Assembly (NCBI RefSeq): GCF_024594815.1
Contig: NZ_JANJOU010000031.1
Span: forward strand, 1-64,000
Length of the DNA stretch: 64,000 bases
From: Roseomonas populi
GTDB taxonomy: Bacteria > Pseudomonadota > Alphaproteobacteria > Acetobacterales > Acetobacteraceae
Direction: 5' to 3'
Below, piece after piece: positions 9,454-17,485 of this stretch. Numbering within the stretch: position 1 is the stretch's first letter; each line of letters begins with the position of its first letter. The notes under the pieces were generated by a model. That model worked only from the letters and a program-made list of their open reading frames with translations. It did no database searches and was not told the DNA's origin. The translations under genes were made by a program, and so were the position numbers.

Positions 9454-9479
9454 GGGAGGGGGAGGCACCTCCCCCTCCC
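9454..9479. terminator. Bidirectional hairpin between btuB and the SH3 gene
   Basis: A perfect 12-bp inverted repeat (GGGAGGGGGAGG, CA loop, CCTCCCCCTCCC) lies between the convergent stops of btuB and the next gene. There is no long T tract, as is common in very GC-rich genomes. Its place between convergent genes suggests a shared terminator. Confidence 0.65.
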
Positions 9480-9486
9480 TCCTTCA

Positions 9487-10077
9487 TCAAGGCCGGTCCG
9501 GCGCCAGTTCCGCCGCGCGCAGCCAGCCCGTCACGGGGCGTTGCCCGGCGACGTAGCGCGCCCGCACCCATTCCCCCTGTCGCTCCAGCACCGCCACCGC
9601 GTTGCCCTCCACCACATAAGGGGTGCGCGGGGCCGGCGCGCCCGGCGAGGGGCGGAAGGCCGCCCGCCGCGCGGTGACGAGGCCCACCCCGATCCATCCC
9701 TCCCCCGGCCGGTCCAGCCCGGCGCGGTAGGGTTCCCGCACCATGTCCCCCGTGGTCATGAGGCAGCCGCCATGATTCTCCCGCAGCATGAGGGAGGCCT
9801 TCCCGCCCTCGAAGGAGAGGTTGCCGGGGATGGGCTCCTCCCCGGGGTACCAGGTCTGGACGATGCCCCGGCCGTTCTCCAGCCGGCCGCGCAGCAGGAA
9901 CCAGCAGCTGAACTGCGGCGCAGCCCCCGATCCGTCGCCCCCGCGCGCCTCCGAGAAGACGCCGCTGACCTCGTTCCCTGTGACGGCAAGGCTGAGGCCG
10001 CCATAGAGCCCGGAGGCGGGCGTGTCCGCCGCCTGGGCGGGCACCGCGAGGAGAAGAAGCAGAAGAAGACGCTTCAT
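9487..10077 (-). CDS. Exported protein with C-terminal SH3-like segment
   Basis: 196 residues. N-terminal signal peptide MKRLLLLLLLAVPAQAAD. The last 45 residues (VVEGNAVAVLERQGEWVRARYV....GWLRAAEL) resemble a bacterial SH3 repeat, a fold that often binds cell-wall material. The middle holds two cysteines (CWF, GGCLM) that could form a disulfide in the periplasm. No catalytic motif is visible. Its start is 5 bases from the stop of the upstream gene at 10083, so both probably form one transcript. Confidence 0.6.
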   Translation of the reverse strand: MKRLLLLLLLAVPAQAADTPASGLYGGLSLAVTGNEVSGVFSEARGGDGSGAAPQFSCWFLLRGRLENGRGIVQTWYPGEEPIPGNLSFEGGKASLMLRENHGGCLMTTGDMVREPYRAGLDRPGEGWIGVGLVTARRAAFRPSPGAPAPRTPYVVEGNAVAVLERQGEWVRARYVAGQRPVTGWLRAAELAPDRP

Positions 10078-10082
10078 GGCGG

Positions 10083-10640
10083 CTAGGGCGCCGTCGCGCC
10101 GGTGGCCACGGCCATGAACTCGGCCCGCCGCGCCTCAAACCCCGCCCGCTCCCCCACGCAGACGGTGGAGGTCCGGCCCCGCGGCGTCTCCTGGATGACG
10201 AAGAGGGTCCTGATCTCGCGGGCCCGCGGCGGCAGCCCCTCGCCGTGGAAATCCCCGGTCATGGTGAAGCCCGTACGCCCCTTGGTCTCGAAGGTCCCGG
10301 CGTCTTGGATGTCGTAGAGGGTGGAAACCGCCTTCCGCGCCATCTCCTGCCACTCGGCCCCGCGCATGGTCCGGTCCAGCTGGGCCTGGGTGAAGCGGTT
10401 GTTCTGCGGCGCCGGGGTGAAGGCCACCTGGCAGCCCGTATCGGTGTCGGAGGGTGTCTTCACCTCGAAGCGCGCGGCCTGCCCCTGGCGCGGCGCCAAG
10501 GCGCGGGCCGCGTAGCCGGGCGGCGGCGCCACGGCCAGCCCGCTCGCCGCGTCCCGCGCGGGCGACTGGGCCGAGGCGGCAGCAGGGACACAGAGCGAGA
10601 CAAGCATAGCGGCTATCAATGGGTTACCGGTCCTGGGCAC
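10083..10640 (-). CDS. Exported protein of unknown function
   Basis: 185 residues with a signal peptide (hydrophobic LIAAMLVSLCVPAAASAQ). Mature protein contains two cysteines (GCQVAF and TVCVGER). I do not recognise the family. The start may be 10640 or the internal Met at 10607; both keep the signal. The downstream exported SH3-like gene follows after 5 bases, so they may act together in the periplasm. Confidence 0.55.
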   Translation of the reverse strand: MPRTGNPLIAAMLVSLCVPAAASAQSPARDAASGLAVAPPPGYAARALAPRQGQAARFEVKTPSDTDTGCQVAFTPAPQNNRFTQAQLDRTMRGAEWQEMARKAVSTLYDIQDAGTFETKGRTGFTMTGDFHGEGLPPRAREIRTLFVIQETPRGRTSTVCVGERAGFEARRAEFMAVATGATAP

Positions 10641-10795
10641 TGGGTTCTCCGTCCGATGCGCCAGGGGAACGCCGGGATCTGCCGGGGGTTCGCGCCTGGC
10701 TCGCGCCCCGGTTCAGCCCCCGTTACGCCGCAGCCCGTCGTCCGGAACGACGGCCGCCCTCCCGCGTTCAGCCAGCGCAACCGAAGGAGGCCTTC

Positions 10796-11230
10796 ATGGC
10801 CCAGAAGACCCTGGCCGACCTGTCCAAGGACATGGCGAAGATCGACTACGCCATGCTCATGACCCGCGCCGAGAACGGCCACATCGCCGGCCGGCCGATG
10901 AGCAACAACGGCGAGGTGGAGTACAAGGGCGACTCCTACTTCTTCGCCCTGGACAGCACGCACACGGTCGGCGAGATCGCCCGCGACCCGAAGGTGGCCC
11001 TGGCCTTCGCGGGGCGCGAGGGCATCGTCGGCCAGCGCCCGGTCTTCATCAACGTGGAGGGCCAGGCCGAGCTGATCCGCGACAAGGGCCAGTTCCAGGC
11101 GCACTGGACCACGGACCTGGACCGCTGGTTCGAGAAGGGCATCGACACGCCCGGCCTGGTGATGATCAAGGTCCATGCCAGCCGCATCCACTACTGGGCC
11201 GGCGAGGAAGAGGGCGAGCTGTCGGTCTGA
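10796..11230 (+). CDS. Pyridoxamine 5'-phosphate oxidase-family (general stress) protein
   Basis: 144 residues with the split-barrel flavin-binding fold of the PPOX/general stress protein 26 group: MLMTRAENGHIAGRPMS near the N-terminus, then YFFALDSTHTVGEIARDPKVALAFA, and the C-terminal VMIKVHASRIHYW. Such proteins bind FMN, F420 or biliverdin; the ligand cannot be read here. ATG 10796 has a strong ribosome site (GAAGGAGG at 10783-10790). The gene is monocistronic and followed by a strong hairpin. Confidence 0.82.
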   Translation: MAQKTLADLSKDMAKIDYAMLMTRAENGHIAGRPMSNNGEVEYKGDSYFFALDSTHTVGEIARDPKVALAFAGREGIVGQRPVFINVEGQAELIRDKGQFQAHWTTDLDRWFEKGIDTPGLVMIKVHASRIHYWAGEEEGELSV

Positions 11231-11245
11231 CCCGCCGGCGTGGGA

Positions 11246-11272
11246 ATTGGCGGGCCGCGCCGGCCCGCCAAT
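11246..11272. terminator. Hairpin between convergent genes
   Basis: Perfect 11-bp inverted repeat ATTGGCGGGCC (11246-11256) and GGCCCGCCAAT (11262-11272) with a 5-base loop. It sits between the PPOX-family gene and the convergent M20 peptidase gene, so it probably terminates transcription from both sides. Confidence 0.65.
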
Positions 11273-11283
11273 CCCCGCCCCCG

Positions 11284-12426
11284 TCAGAGCGTCTCCAGCA
11301 GCCCCGCGATCACCTGCCCGCGCGGCGCGAGATCCCGCCACAGGATGTGCTCGAAGGGCGCGTGGGCGCCGGCGCCGGTGCAGCCCAGCCCGTCCAGGGT
11401 GGGGATGCCCATGGCGGCGGTGAAGTTGCCGTCCGAGCCGCCGCCGCGGTGCTGCTTCGGCAGCTCGTACCCCGCCTCCCGCGCGAGCGTCCGGGCGCGC
11501 TCGTAGAGGTTCAGGATGTCCGGGTTCTCCGCGAAGGAGGGGCGGTTCATCCCGCCCTCGATCGTGATCGTAATCCCGTCCTCGGTCCCGGCCAGCGCCA
11601 GGATCTCCTTCTCCATCCGCTCGCCGTCCGCCACCGTCGCCACGCGCAGGTCGATCTCGCAGCCGGCCTCCGGCGGGATCACGTTGGGGCGCGTGCCGCC
11701 CCAGACCGGGGCGACATTGGTGGTGGTGCCCGCCGCCAGGTCCACCATGGCGTGGACCTTCTGGATCAGCCCGGCCAGCGCCACCACGGCGCTGCGCCCC
11801 TCCGTCCAGTTGCCGCCGGCGTGGGCCGAGACGCCCTCGATCCTCACGGTGAAGCGCCCCACGCCCTTGCGCGCGGTGACGCAGGCGCCGCCCGGGTTGC
11901 CCGCGGGCTCGGGGATCAGCACCGCGCTGGCCCCGGCCGCCTCGCGCTCGATGATGTCGCGGGAGGTGGGGCTGCCCACCTCCTCGTCCGGCGTCAGCAG
12001 CAGGGTGACCGGGCTCTTCGTCTGCACGCCCTGGCGCAGGATCTCCCGCAGCGCGTGGAAGGCCAGGAACGATCCCGCCTTCATGTCGTAGATCCCCGGC
12101 CCGAAGGCCTTCTCCCCCTCCAACTTCCACGGCATGGAGGTGGCGAGCGTCCCGTTGTCCCACACCGTGTCCAGGTGGCCGGCGATGAGCACGGGGCGGC
12201 GGTTGCCATGGGCGGGGCTGGCGGGGGTGCGGGCGATAAGGGTGTCGCCGTAGCCGTCGCGGCCGGGGATGCGCTCCACCACCGCACCGGCGGCCCGCAG
12301 CTCGGCCTCGGCCTTGTCCGCCAGGGCGTTCACTGCCGCCGGGTCGGTGGTCGGCGTCTCCTGCAGCACCCAGCCGCGCAGCTCCTCCAGCAGGGCTTCG
12401 CTGGTGCCGATCCGGGTGGCGGGCAT
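11284..12426 (-). CDS. M20-family metallopeptidase (glutamate carboxypeptidase-like)
   Basis: 380 residues. Zinc ligands and catalytic residues of the M20 family are visible: GHLDTVWD (His84, Asp86), Asp114 in YDMKAG, and the catalytic/ligand Glu pair at 148-149 in TPDEEVGS. A dimerisation domain is inserted (RKGVGRFTVRIEGVSAHAGG...), and GGGSDGNFTAAMGIPTLDGLG gives the C-terminal signature. It resembles carboxypeptidase G2-type hydrolases that cleave a terminal Glu or other N-acyl amino acid. No signal peptide, so probably cytoplasmic. Confidence 0.85.
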   Translation of the reverse strand: MPATRIGTSEALLEELRGWVLQETPTTDPAAVNALADKAEAELRAAGAVVERIPGRDGYGDTLIARTPASPAHGNRRPVLIAGHLDTVWDNGTLATSMPWKLEGEKAFGPGIYDMKAGSFLAFHALREILRQGVQTKSPVTLLLTPDEEVGSPTSRDIIEREAAGASAVLIPEPAGNPGGACVTARKGVGRFTVRIEGVSAHAGGNWTEGRSAVVALAGLIQKVHAMVDLAAGTTTNVAPVWGGTRPNVIPPEAGCEIDLRVATVADGERMEKEILALAGTEDGITITIEGGMNRPSFAENPDILNLYERARTLAREAGYELPKQHRGGGSDGNFTAAMGIPTLDGLGCTGAGAHAPFEHILWRDLAPRGQVIAGLLETL

Positions 12427-12527
12427 GGCGGGTCCTTATCCGATGACGCGGCGCCGGTTCTCGCGCCGGGGGCGGGGCCTGTCCATGGGGGGACGTTCAG
12501 GGCCGCGCGATCATGGTAAGGGGGGGC

Positions 12528-13547
12528 ATGGCGACCCGCGAAGACGTCCTGGCCTGCTACCGCTACATCTTCGGCCGCGAGCCGGAGTCGGAGACGGCGC
12601 TGAACGCGCATGTCTTCGACGGCGAGAGCCTGGACCAGCTGCGCGCCCGGTTCTTCGGCTCGGAGGAGTTCCTCCAGAAGACCCGGATCAGCATGCACCG
12701 GCCGCCGCGGCCGCTGCCCTACGTGGTGCCGCCGCTGAAGGTGGAGGACCGGGCCTCGCCGGAGGTGCTGCGGCGCCTGATGGAAAAGACCGCCGCCTAC
12801 TGGACCGCGATCGGCGTCCAGGCGCCCCACTGGTCCGTGCTGACGAGCGAGATCTACCGCCCGGAGCGGATCGAGGGGACAAAGGAGCACTTCTACAACA
12901 CCGGCCGGGACGACCTGAACCTCATCCGCGCCTGCCTGCGCCGCGCCCGGGTGCCGCTGGACAGCGTGGGGACGGTGCTGGAGTACGGCTGCGGCGTGGG
13001 GCGGGTGACGCTGCACCTGGCCCGCAAGTTCCCCCGGGTGATCGCCTGCGACATCTCCCGCCCGCATCTCGACCTCGCCGCCGCCCATCTGACAGAGGTC
13101 GGCGCGCCGGCGGCGCAGTACGAGCATCTCGGGCCGGACCGGCTGCACCCGGATGTCCGCTGCGACCTCTGGTTCTCCCGCATCGTGCTGCAGCACAACC
13201 CGCCGCCCGTGATCGCCGCGATCCTGCAGCGCGCCTTCGCCTCGCTGAACCCCGGCGGGACGGCGGTGTTCCAGGTGCCGACCTACCGGGTGGACTACGC
13301 CTTCCGGACGGAGGAGTACCTGGCCGGCCCCCTGGGCCAGCACATGGAGATGCACGTCCTGCCCCAGCCCGCCATCTTCGCCCTGGCCGATGCCGGGGGG
13401 TGCCGGCCGGTGGAAGTGCGGGAGGACACGCGGGTGGTGAGCGGGGACGTGGACAAGTGGCTCTCCAACCTCTTCGTGTTCCGCAAGGCGGGCACCCCCG
13501 TCCCTCGCCCCGTCTCTGGCCCCCTCTCTGGCCCCGTCTCTGGATAG
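12528..13547 (+). CDS. DUF4214-like N-terminus fused to SAM methyltransferase
   Basis: 339 residues. Residues 1-50 (TREDVLACYRYIFGREPESETALNAH and later RARFFGSEEFL) look like the DUF4214 segment common in surface-glycan proteins. The rest is a class I methyltransferase: motif I VLEYGCGVGRVTLHLA near residues 148-163, acidic DIS after strand 2, and WFSRIVLQHNPPP as motif IV. Methyl acceptor unknown; a sugar or lipid is plausible from the DUF4214 link. ATG 12528 was chosen because it starts at the DUF4214-like segment. The C-terminus ends in a tandem PVSG/PLSG/PVSG tail made by a DNA repeat. Confidence 0.75.
   Translation: MATREDVLACYRYIFGREPESETALNAHVFDGESLDQLRARFFGSEEFLQKTRISMHRPPRPLPYVVPPLKVEDRASPEVLRRLMEKTAAYWTAIGVQAPHWSVLTSEIYRPERIEGTKEHFYNTGRDDLNLIRACLRRARVPLDSVGTVLEYGCGVGRVTLHLARKFPRVIACDISRPHLDLAAAHLTEVGAPAAQYEHLGPDRLHPDVRCDLWFSRIVLQHNPPPVIAAILQRAFASLNPGGTAVFQVPTYRVDYAFRTEEYLAGPLGQHMEMHVLPQPAIFALADAGGCRPVEVREDTRVVSGDVDKWLSNLFVFRKAGTPVPRPVSGPLSGPVSG
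13508..13543. repeat. Three 12-bp tandem repeats inside the methyltransferase tail
   Basis: Three units of CCCC(G/C)TCTCTGG at 13508, 13520 and 13532 encode the last residues PVSG-PLSG-PVSG just before the stop. The unit is a multiple of three, so copy-number change keeps the frame. Confidence 0.85.
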
Positions 13548-13575
13548 TGGCGTGCTGCAATGCCACATTCGGCCC

Positions 13576-14172
13576 ATGAGCATTGAGATGAAGAAGGTCT
13601 GCGTCTTTTGCGGCGCGAACCCTGGCACCGATCCCGCCTTCGCCGACGCCGCCCGCAGCCTGGGCCACGCCATCGCGGAGCGGGGCCTCGGCCTGGTCTA
13701 TGGCGGGGGCAAGGTGGGGCTGATGGGCGTGGTGGCCGACGCCGCGCTGGAGGCCGGGGCGGAGGTGGACGGGGTGATCCCGGAGCACCTGATGCAGCGC
13801 GAGCTCGGCCACGGCTCCGTCACGCGGCTGCACGTCGTCGCCTCCATGCACGAGCGCAAGGCGATGATGGCGAAGCTGTCGGACGGCTTCGTGGTGCTGC
13901 CCGGCGGCTTCGGCACGCTGGAGGAGGCCTTCGAGGTCCTCACCTGGTCCCAGCTCGGCCTGCACCGCAAGGGCACGGTCTTCCTGGACGTGAACGGCTA
14001 CTGGGGCCGGCTGAATGCGATGCTGGACGGCATGGTGGAGGCCGGCTTCGTGCGGGCCGAGCACCGGCAGCTCTCCCTGACGGCGGAGACGCCCGACGAG
14101 GCGCTGGACATGCTGGCCGACTTCCGCCCGCCGGAGGTGACGCGCTGGATCGAGCGCGCCTCCCAGGCTTGA
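13576..14172 (+). CDS. LOG family (TIGR00730) Rossmann-fold protein
   Basis: 198 residues. The LOG signature PGGFGTLEE and the partner motif MHERKAMM are both present, with the N-terminal VCVFCGAN strand. Family members are cytokinin riboside 5'-monophosphate phosphoribohydrolases, which cut nucleoside 5'-monophosphates to base and ribose 5-phosphate; in most bacteria the physiological substrate is unknown. ATG 13576 (MSIEMKK) is the best of three in-frame starts (13552, 13576, 13588). ribF starts 24 bases downstream, on the same strand. Confidence 0.88.
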   Translation: MSIEMKKVCVFCGANPGTDPAFADAARSLGHAIAERGLGLVYGGGKVGLMGVVADAALEAGAEVDGVIPEHLMQRELGHGSVTRLHVVASMHERKAMMAKLSDGFVVLPGGFGTLEEAFEVLTWSQLGLHRKGTVFLDVNGYWGRLNAMLDGMVEAGFVRAEHRQLSLTAETPDEALDMLADFRPPEVTRWIERASQA

Positions 14173-14195
14173 CGTCTCCCCCGGTGCCTTCCGTC

Positions 14196-15128
14196 ATGGC
14201 CTGCGAGATCTGGACGGACCCGCGCAGCCTGCCGCCGGGCGCGCGCGGCGGCACCGTGGCGCTGGGCAACCTGGACGGGGTGCATCGCGGCCACCGCGCC
14301 GTGCTCGCCGCCGCCCACGGGGCCCGCCCGGACCTGCCCCTGCAGGCCATGACGCTGGAGCCGCACCCCCGGGAGTATTTCCGCCCGCAGGACCCGCCCT
14401 TCCGGCTGACCCTGCTGCCCGCCAAGGCCGCCGCGCTGGGGGAGGCGGGCTGCACCGGCCTGCACGCCATCCCCTTCGACGCGGCGCTTGCCGCCATGGA
14501 GGCGGAGGCCTTCTGCGAGACGATCCTGCACGAGGCCCTGGGCGCGCGGCACCTGGCCTGCGGGGCCGACTTCGCCTTCGGCCACCGGCGCGGCGGCGAC
14601 GTGGAGTTCCTGGCCCGCTGGGCGGAGCGGCGGGGGATCGGGCTCTCCGTCGTGCCGCCGGTCTCCGACGCCGCGGGCCCGGTGAGCAGCACCCGCATCC
14701 GCCGCGCCCTGCAGGACGGCTACCCCGAGCGCGCCGCCGCCCTGCTGGGGCGGGACTGGGAGGTGCGCGGCGTGGTGTTCCACGGAGACCGGCTGGGCCG
14801 GGAGCTGGGCTGGCCCACGGCGAACATCTGGATGGGCCGCCACCTGGAGCCGGCGCGGGGCGTCTACGCCGTGCGGGCGGTTCTGCCGGACGGGAGCCTC
14901 GTGCCGGGGGTGGCGAATATCGGGCGCCGGCCGACCCTGGGCGGGGATCCGGAGACGCGGCTGGAGACGCACCTCTTCGACTGGTCCGGCGACCTGTACG
15001 ACAAGGAGATCGGGGTCCGGCTGGTGCGCTTCCTGCGGGAGGACATGACCTTCGGCGGGCTGGACGAGCTGAAGGCCGCCATCGCGGCGGATGCGGCGGA
15101 GGCAAGGGCGGTGCTGGGGGCGGGGTGA
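14196..15128 (+). CDS. ribF: Bifunctional riboflavin kinase/FAD synthetase
   Basis: 310 residues. N-terminal FMN adenylyltransferase domain with ALGNLDGVHRGHRAVL (nucleotidyl-transferase GxFDGVHxGH motif), CGADFAFGHRRGGD and SSTRIRRAL; C-terminal flavokinase domain with GWPTANI and GVYAVR. It makes FMN and then FAD from riboflavin in the cytoplasm. ATG 14196 places the first domain at the N-terminus; the frame stays open far upstream, but that region is the LOG gene in another frame. Confidence 0.93.
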   Translation: MACEIWTDPRSLPPGARGGTVALGNLDGVHRGHRAVLAAAHGARPDLPLQAMTLEPHPREYFRPQDPPFRLTLLPAKAAALGEAGCTGLHAIPFDAALAAMEAEAFCETILHEALGARHLACGADFAFGHRRGGDVEFLARWAERRGIGLSVVPPVSDAAGPVSSTRIRRALQDGYPERAAALLGRDWEVRGVVFHGDRLGRELGWPTANIWMGRHLEPARGVYAVRAVLPDGSLVPGVANIGRRPTLGGDPETRLETHLFDWSGDLYDKEIGVRLVRFLREDMTFGGLDELKAAIAADAAEARAVLGAG

Positions 15129-15195
15129 GGCACGGGGGCGCCCCATGCGGGCGGACCAAACTCTGATGGCCGGTGGCGGCGCGGCGCCGGAGGGG

Positions 15196-15519
15196 TCAGA
15201 TGAAGGCAACGCCCGCCGCGGCCCTGAGCGCCTCCGCGACGACCTCCCAGGCAGCCTCCGCGGCCTGCTGCGCGGCGACGATGCCGATCCCCTCGAAGGC
15301 CTTGAAGACACCCTCCGTCGCCCGAATTTGGATCCGTTGGATCATCTCGTACTCCTCGGCGGTCATTGTTTCCTTGTTCTCCTCGATGAATCTCCCGTTG
15401 GAGACCATGGCCGCGGTCTGGGTTTCGACCGTGTGCAGGAGTAGCGGCAGGTTGGAGTTCAGGCGCGCGAGCGCCGCCTGCCGCGCCGTTGAGAAGACCC
15501 CGTCCCAATCGACGGCCAT
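15196..15519 (-). CDS. Small helical protein, unknown
   Basis: 107 residues, predicted largely helical, Ala-rich at both ends, no signal peptide or cysteine. Central segment FIEENKETMTAEEYEMIQRIQIRATEGVFKAFEG is acidic and protein-like with normal codon use. I do not recognise it. It follows the lipoprotein gene by 9 bases on the same strand, so the two probably form one operon. Confidence 0.6.
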   Translation of the reverse strand: MAVDWDGVFSTARQAALARLNSNLPLLLHTVETQTAAMVSNGRFIEENKETMTAEEYEMIQRIQIRATEGVFKAFEGIGIVAAQQAAEAAWEVVAEALRAAAGVAFI

Positions 15520-15528
15520 CGCTCCCTC

Positions 15529-16038
15529 CTACCTGGCTGGCTGCTTGCCGGACCTGACAAGGAGCATGTAGGTCATGATCGCGTGGTACTGCCGGTTGAT
15601 CTCGCGCCGTGCCGCGATCAACACCGCGGAGCCGAGCCTGTCCTGGCTCTCATGCGTGCGCCTGAGATCGTCGAGGTTGTCCTGGATCGCCTGGAAGGAG
15701 GCGTCGATCTGCGCCGGGGTCGCGGGATCGGCCGTCACCCGCAGCCGCGCCGCGTTCAGCGCCGTGTCGGCGGCGTCGTACCAGGATTGGTTGGCCGCGA
15801 ACGCCACCCGGGCCCCGGCCTCGTTCAGCACGGATGTCGGCGGGAGCGGCGTTCGGGCCCGCAGGGCCTCGGCCCGCCGGGCGGCGCTGATCAGCGCGAC
15901 GGCTCCTTCGTCGAAGCGCATCTGCGCCACCGAGACCAGCCTATCCGCGACTTCGTCATAGGCCGGCGCGCAGGCCGACATCAGCAGGCCGATGACGAAG
16001 GCGACCAGGCGCCACCGCAATGCAGCACGATCCCGCAC
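15529..16038 (-). CDS. Putative lipoprotein of unknown function
   Basis: 169 residues beginning at a GTG (16038) that has GGGAGAG 5 bases upstream. This start gives a textbook lipoprotein signal: Arg-rich n-region, hydrophobic LVAFVIGLL and the lipobox LMSAC, with lipidation expected on Cys23. The frame stays open to 16347, but upstream codons give no signal peptide. The mature part is a helical bundle-like sequence (SVAQMRFDEGAVALISAARRAEAL). No known domain. Shares an operon with the small helical protein downstream. Confidence 0.6.
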   Translation of the reverse strand: MRDRAALRWRLVAFVIGLLMSACAPAYDEVADRLVSVAQMRFDEGAVALISAARRAEALRARTPLPPTSVLNEAGARVAFAANQSWYDAADTALNAARLRVTADPATPAQIDASFQAIQDNLDDLRRTHESQDRLGSAVLIAARREINRQYHAIMTYMLLVRSGKQPAR

Positions 16039-16385
16039 GGGATCTCTCCCTGACACGAGGCGGATCACCGCCCGCTGCGCTTCAGAACGATGCACTATGG
16101 TTATGAACCGCGCAACCGGTCCGTGCCCCTGCCGCAGGGCGGACGAGGCCAGCATCGCCCCCCGCCTGCGGAAGGCTGCGACCTCTGCAGGCCCGGACGA
16201 GCTGATGGCCGCCATCGCGGCGGGGTGCGGGTGGCGCCGGGAATCGGCAGGAGCGTTTCCATCCCCGGAAACGGAACGTGCCGCGCCATCGCTTCCACCG
16301 GCCCGCGATGATGCGGTCATTCCTCGCGGGGCGCGTTGAACAGCCACTGTCCATCTTGGAAACCATCTTGGGAAACGAGGAGTGC
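16039..16385. other. Divergent intergenic region with a 7-bp dyad
   Basis: No gene is supported here. It separates the lipoprotein gene and the two-TM protein gene and must hold both promoters. The one visible structure is a dyad, CGTTTCC (16254-16260) and GGAAACG (16267-16273), with a 6-base spacer, which may be an operator. Confidence 0.5.
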
Positions 16386-16799
16386 ATGGAGCAGCCCGAA
16401 GAACGACCCCTGCTGTCGCTGGACCAATCCTCCGTCGGGGATCTCAACGCGGCACTGCGCCTCTACCGGCGGCTCCCGCTGGAACTGCTGGGCTTCCTCG
16501 TCCTCCTCTTCGCCGCGATGATCGGCCTGTCCCGGCTGAGCACCGCCCTGTCGCCCCCCTATGGCGTCTACATCCTCGGCCAGGGCCTGGTGACCTGGGG
16601 GCTTCTCGTCGTGCTTGCCCTACTGTTCGGGTTCCTTTGGTGGCGGGGCCGGCAACTCGGGCACCTGCTGAACGACCCGTCCCTCATCGCCTCGCCGATC
16701 ATGGCCCTGCCATCCGGGATCAGCGTCATCGCCGAGCGGGCGAACGCGATGGGCATGGCGTGGAGCGGCTTCTTCGGGCCCCTGCGGCCCCGGAGATGA
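16386..16799 (+). CDS. Two-TM membrane protein, unknown
   Basis: 137 residues. Two hydrophobic segments (ELLGFLVLLFAAMIGLSRL near residues 35-55 and GLVTWGLLVVLALLFGFLWW near 70-92), acidic N-terminus, cytoplasmic-looking C-terminus. ATG 16386 gives MEQPEERPLL and has CGAGGAG just upstream; earlier in-frame starts would add an unlikely extension. No family recognised. Divergent from the lipoprotein gene. Confidence 0.55.
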   Translation: MEQPEERPLLSLDQSSVGDLNAALRLYRRLPLELLGFLVLLFAAMIGLSRLSTALSPPYGVYILGQGLVTWGLLVVLALLFGFLWWRGRQLGHLLNDPSLIASPIMALPSGISVIAERANAMGMAWSGFFGPLRPRR

Positions 16800-16878
16800 G
16801 CGCGGGGGCGGTGCCGGCCAGGGCCGCTCCGCAGAGCACCCGTGCCCCGCGTAGCCCGCCCCGGCCCCTGGCGGCGCG

Positions 16879-17436
16879 TCAGCCCTGGCGCAGCACCATC
16901 ACGCGCGCGGCGCCGTGCTCGCGCTCGGCCAGCACCTCCCAGCCGTCCAGGGCCGGCAGCGCCTCGGTCCGCCCGATCTCCAGGCAGGCCAGGGCGCCGG
17001 GCGCGATCCACCCCGCACCGTGCAGCGCCGCCAGCGCCGCCGGCCCCAGGTCCTTCCCATAGGGGGGATCGAGGAAGACCAGCCCGCACGCCGCCTCCGC
17101 CCGCGGCGGGCGCAGCGCGTCCCCCGGCAGCACCCGCGCGACCCCCTCCGCCTTCAGGGCCGCCACGTTCGCCCGCAGCGCCGCCAGCGCGATCCGGTCC
17201 TTCTCCAGGAAGAAGCCCCGCGCCGCGCCGCGCGAGAGCGCCTCCAGCCCCAGCGCGCCCGTGCCCGCGAAGGCATCCAGCACGGCCACGCCTTCCACCG
17301 CCGCGCGCCCCGCCCAGGGCGCGTGCCAGAGGCTGTCGAAAAGGGCCTGGCGGACACGGTCCACCGTGGGGCGGGTCGTGTCCCCGGGCGGCGCCTGCAA
17401 CGCGCGGCCGCGCCACCGCCCGGCGACGATCCTCAT
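16879..17436 (-). CDS. rsmD: 16S rRNA (guanine(966)-N(2))-methyltransferase
   Basis: 185 residues. N-terminal RIVAGRWRGR, TRPTVDRVRQALFDSL, SAM motif LDAFAGTGALGLEALSRGA (residues 53-71), and the catalytic DPPY at 123-126. All are RsmD hallmarks. It methylates G966 of 16S rRNA during 30S assembly. It lies 49 bases downstream of rluB on the same strand, a common alphaproteobacterial arrangement. Confidence 0.93.
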   Translation of the reverse strand: MRIVAGRWRGRALQAPPGDTTRPTVDRVRQALFDSLWHAPWAGRAAVEGVAVLDAFAGTGALGLEALSRGAARGFFLEKDRIALAALRANVAALKAEGVARVLPGDALRPPRAEAACGLVFLDPPYGKDLGPAALAALHGAGWIAPGALACLEIGRTEALPALDGWEVLAEREHGAARVMVLRQG

Positions 17437-17485
17437 GCTCCCCTCCGTGGCAGGCCGCGCCCGCCTGCCGAGGTGTCCAGGGCCG

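Noticed and set aside
6186-9468. Long open frames (over 780 codons) on both strands across btuB
   Set aside because: Composition is Arg/Pro/Gly/His-rich without domains, and they cross the riboswitch; shadows of exoD and btuB.
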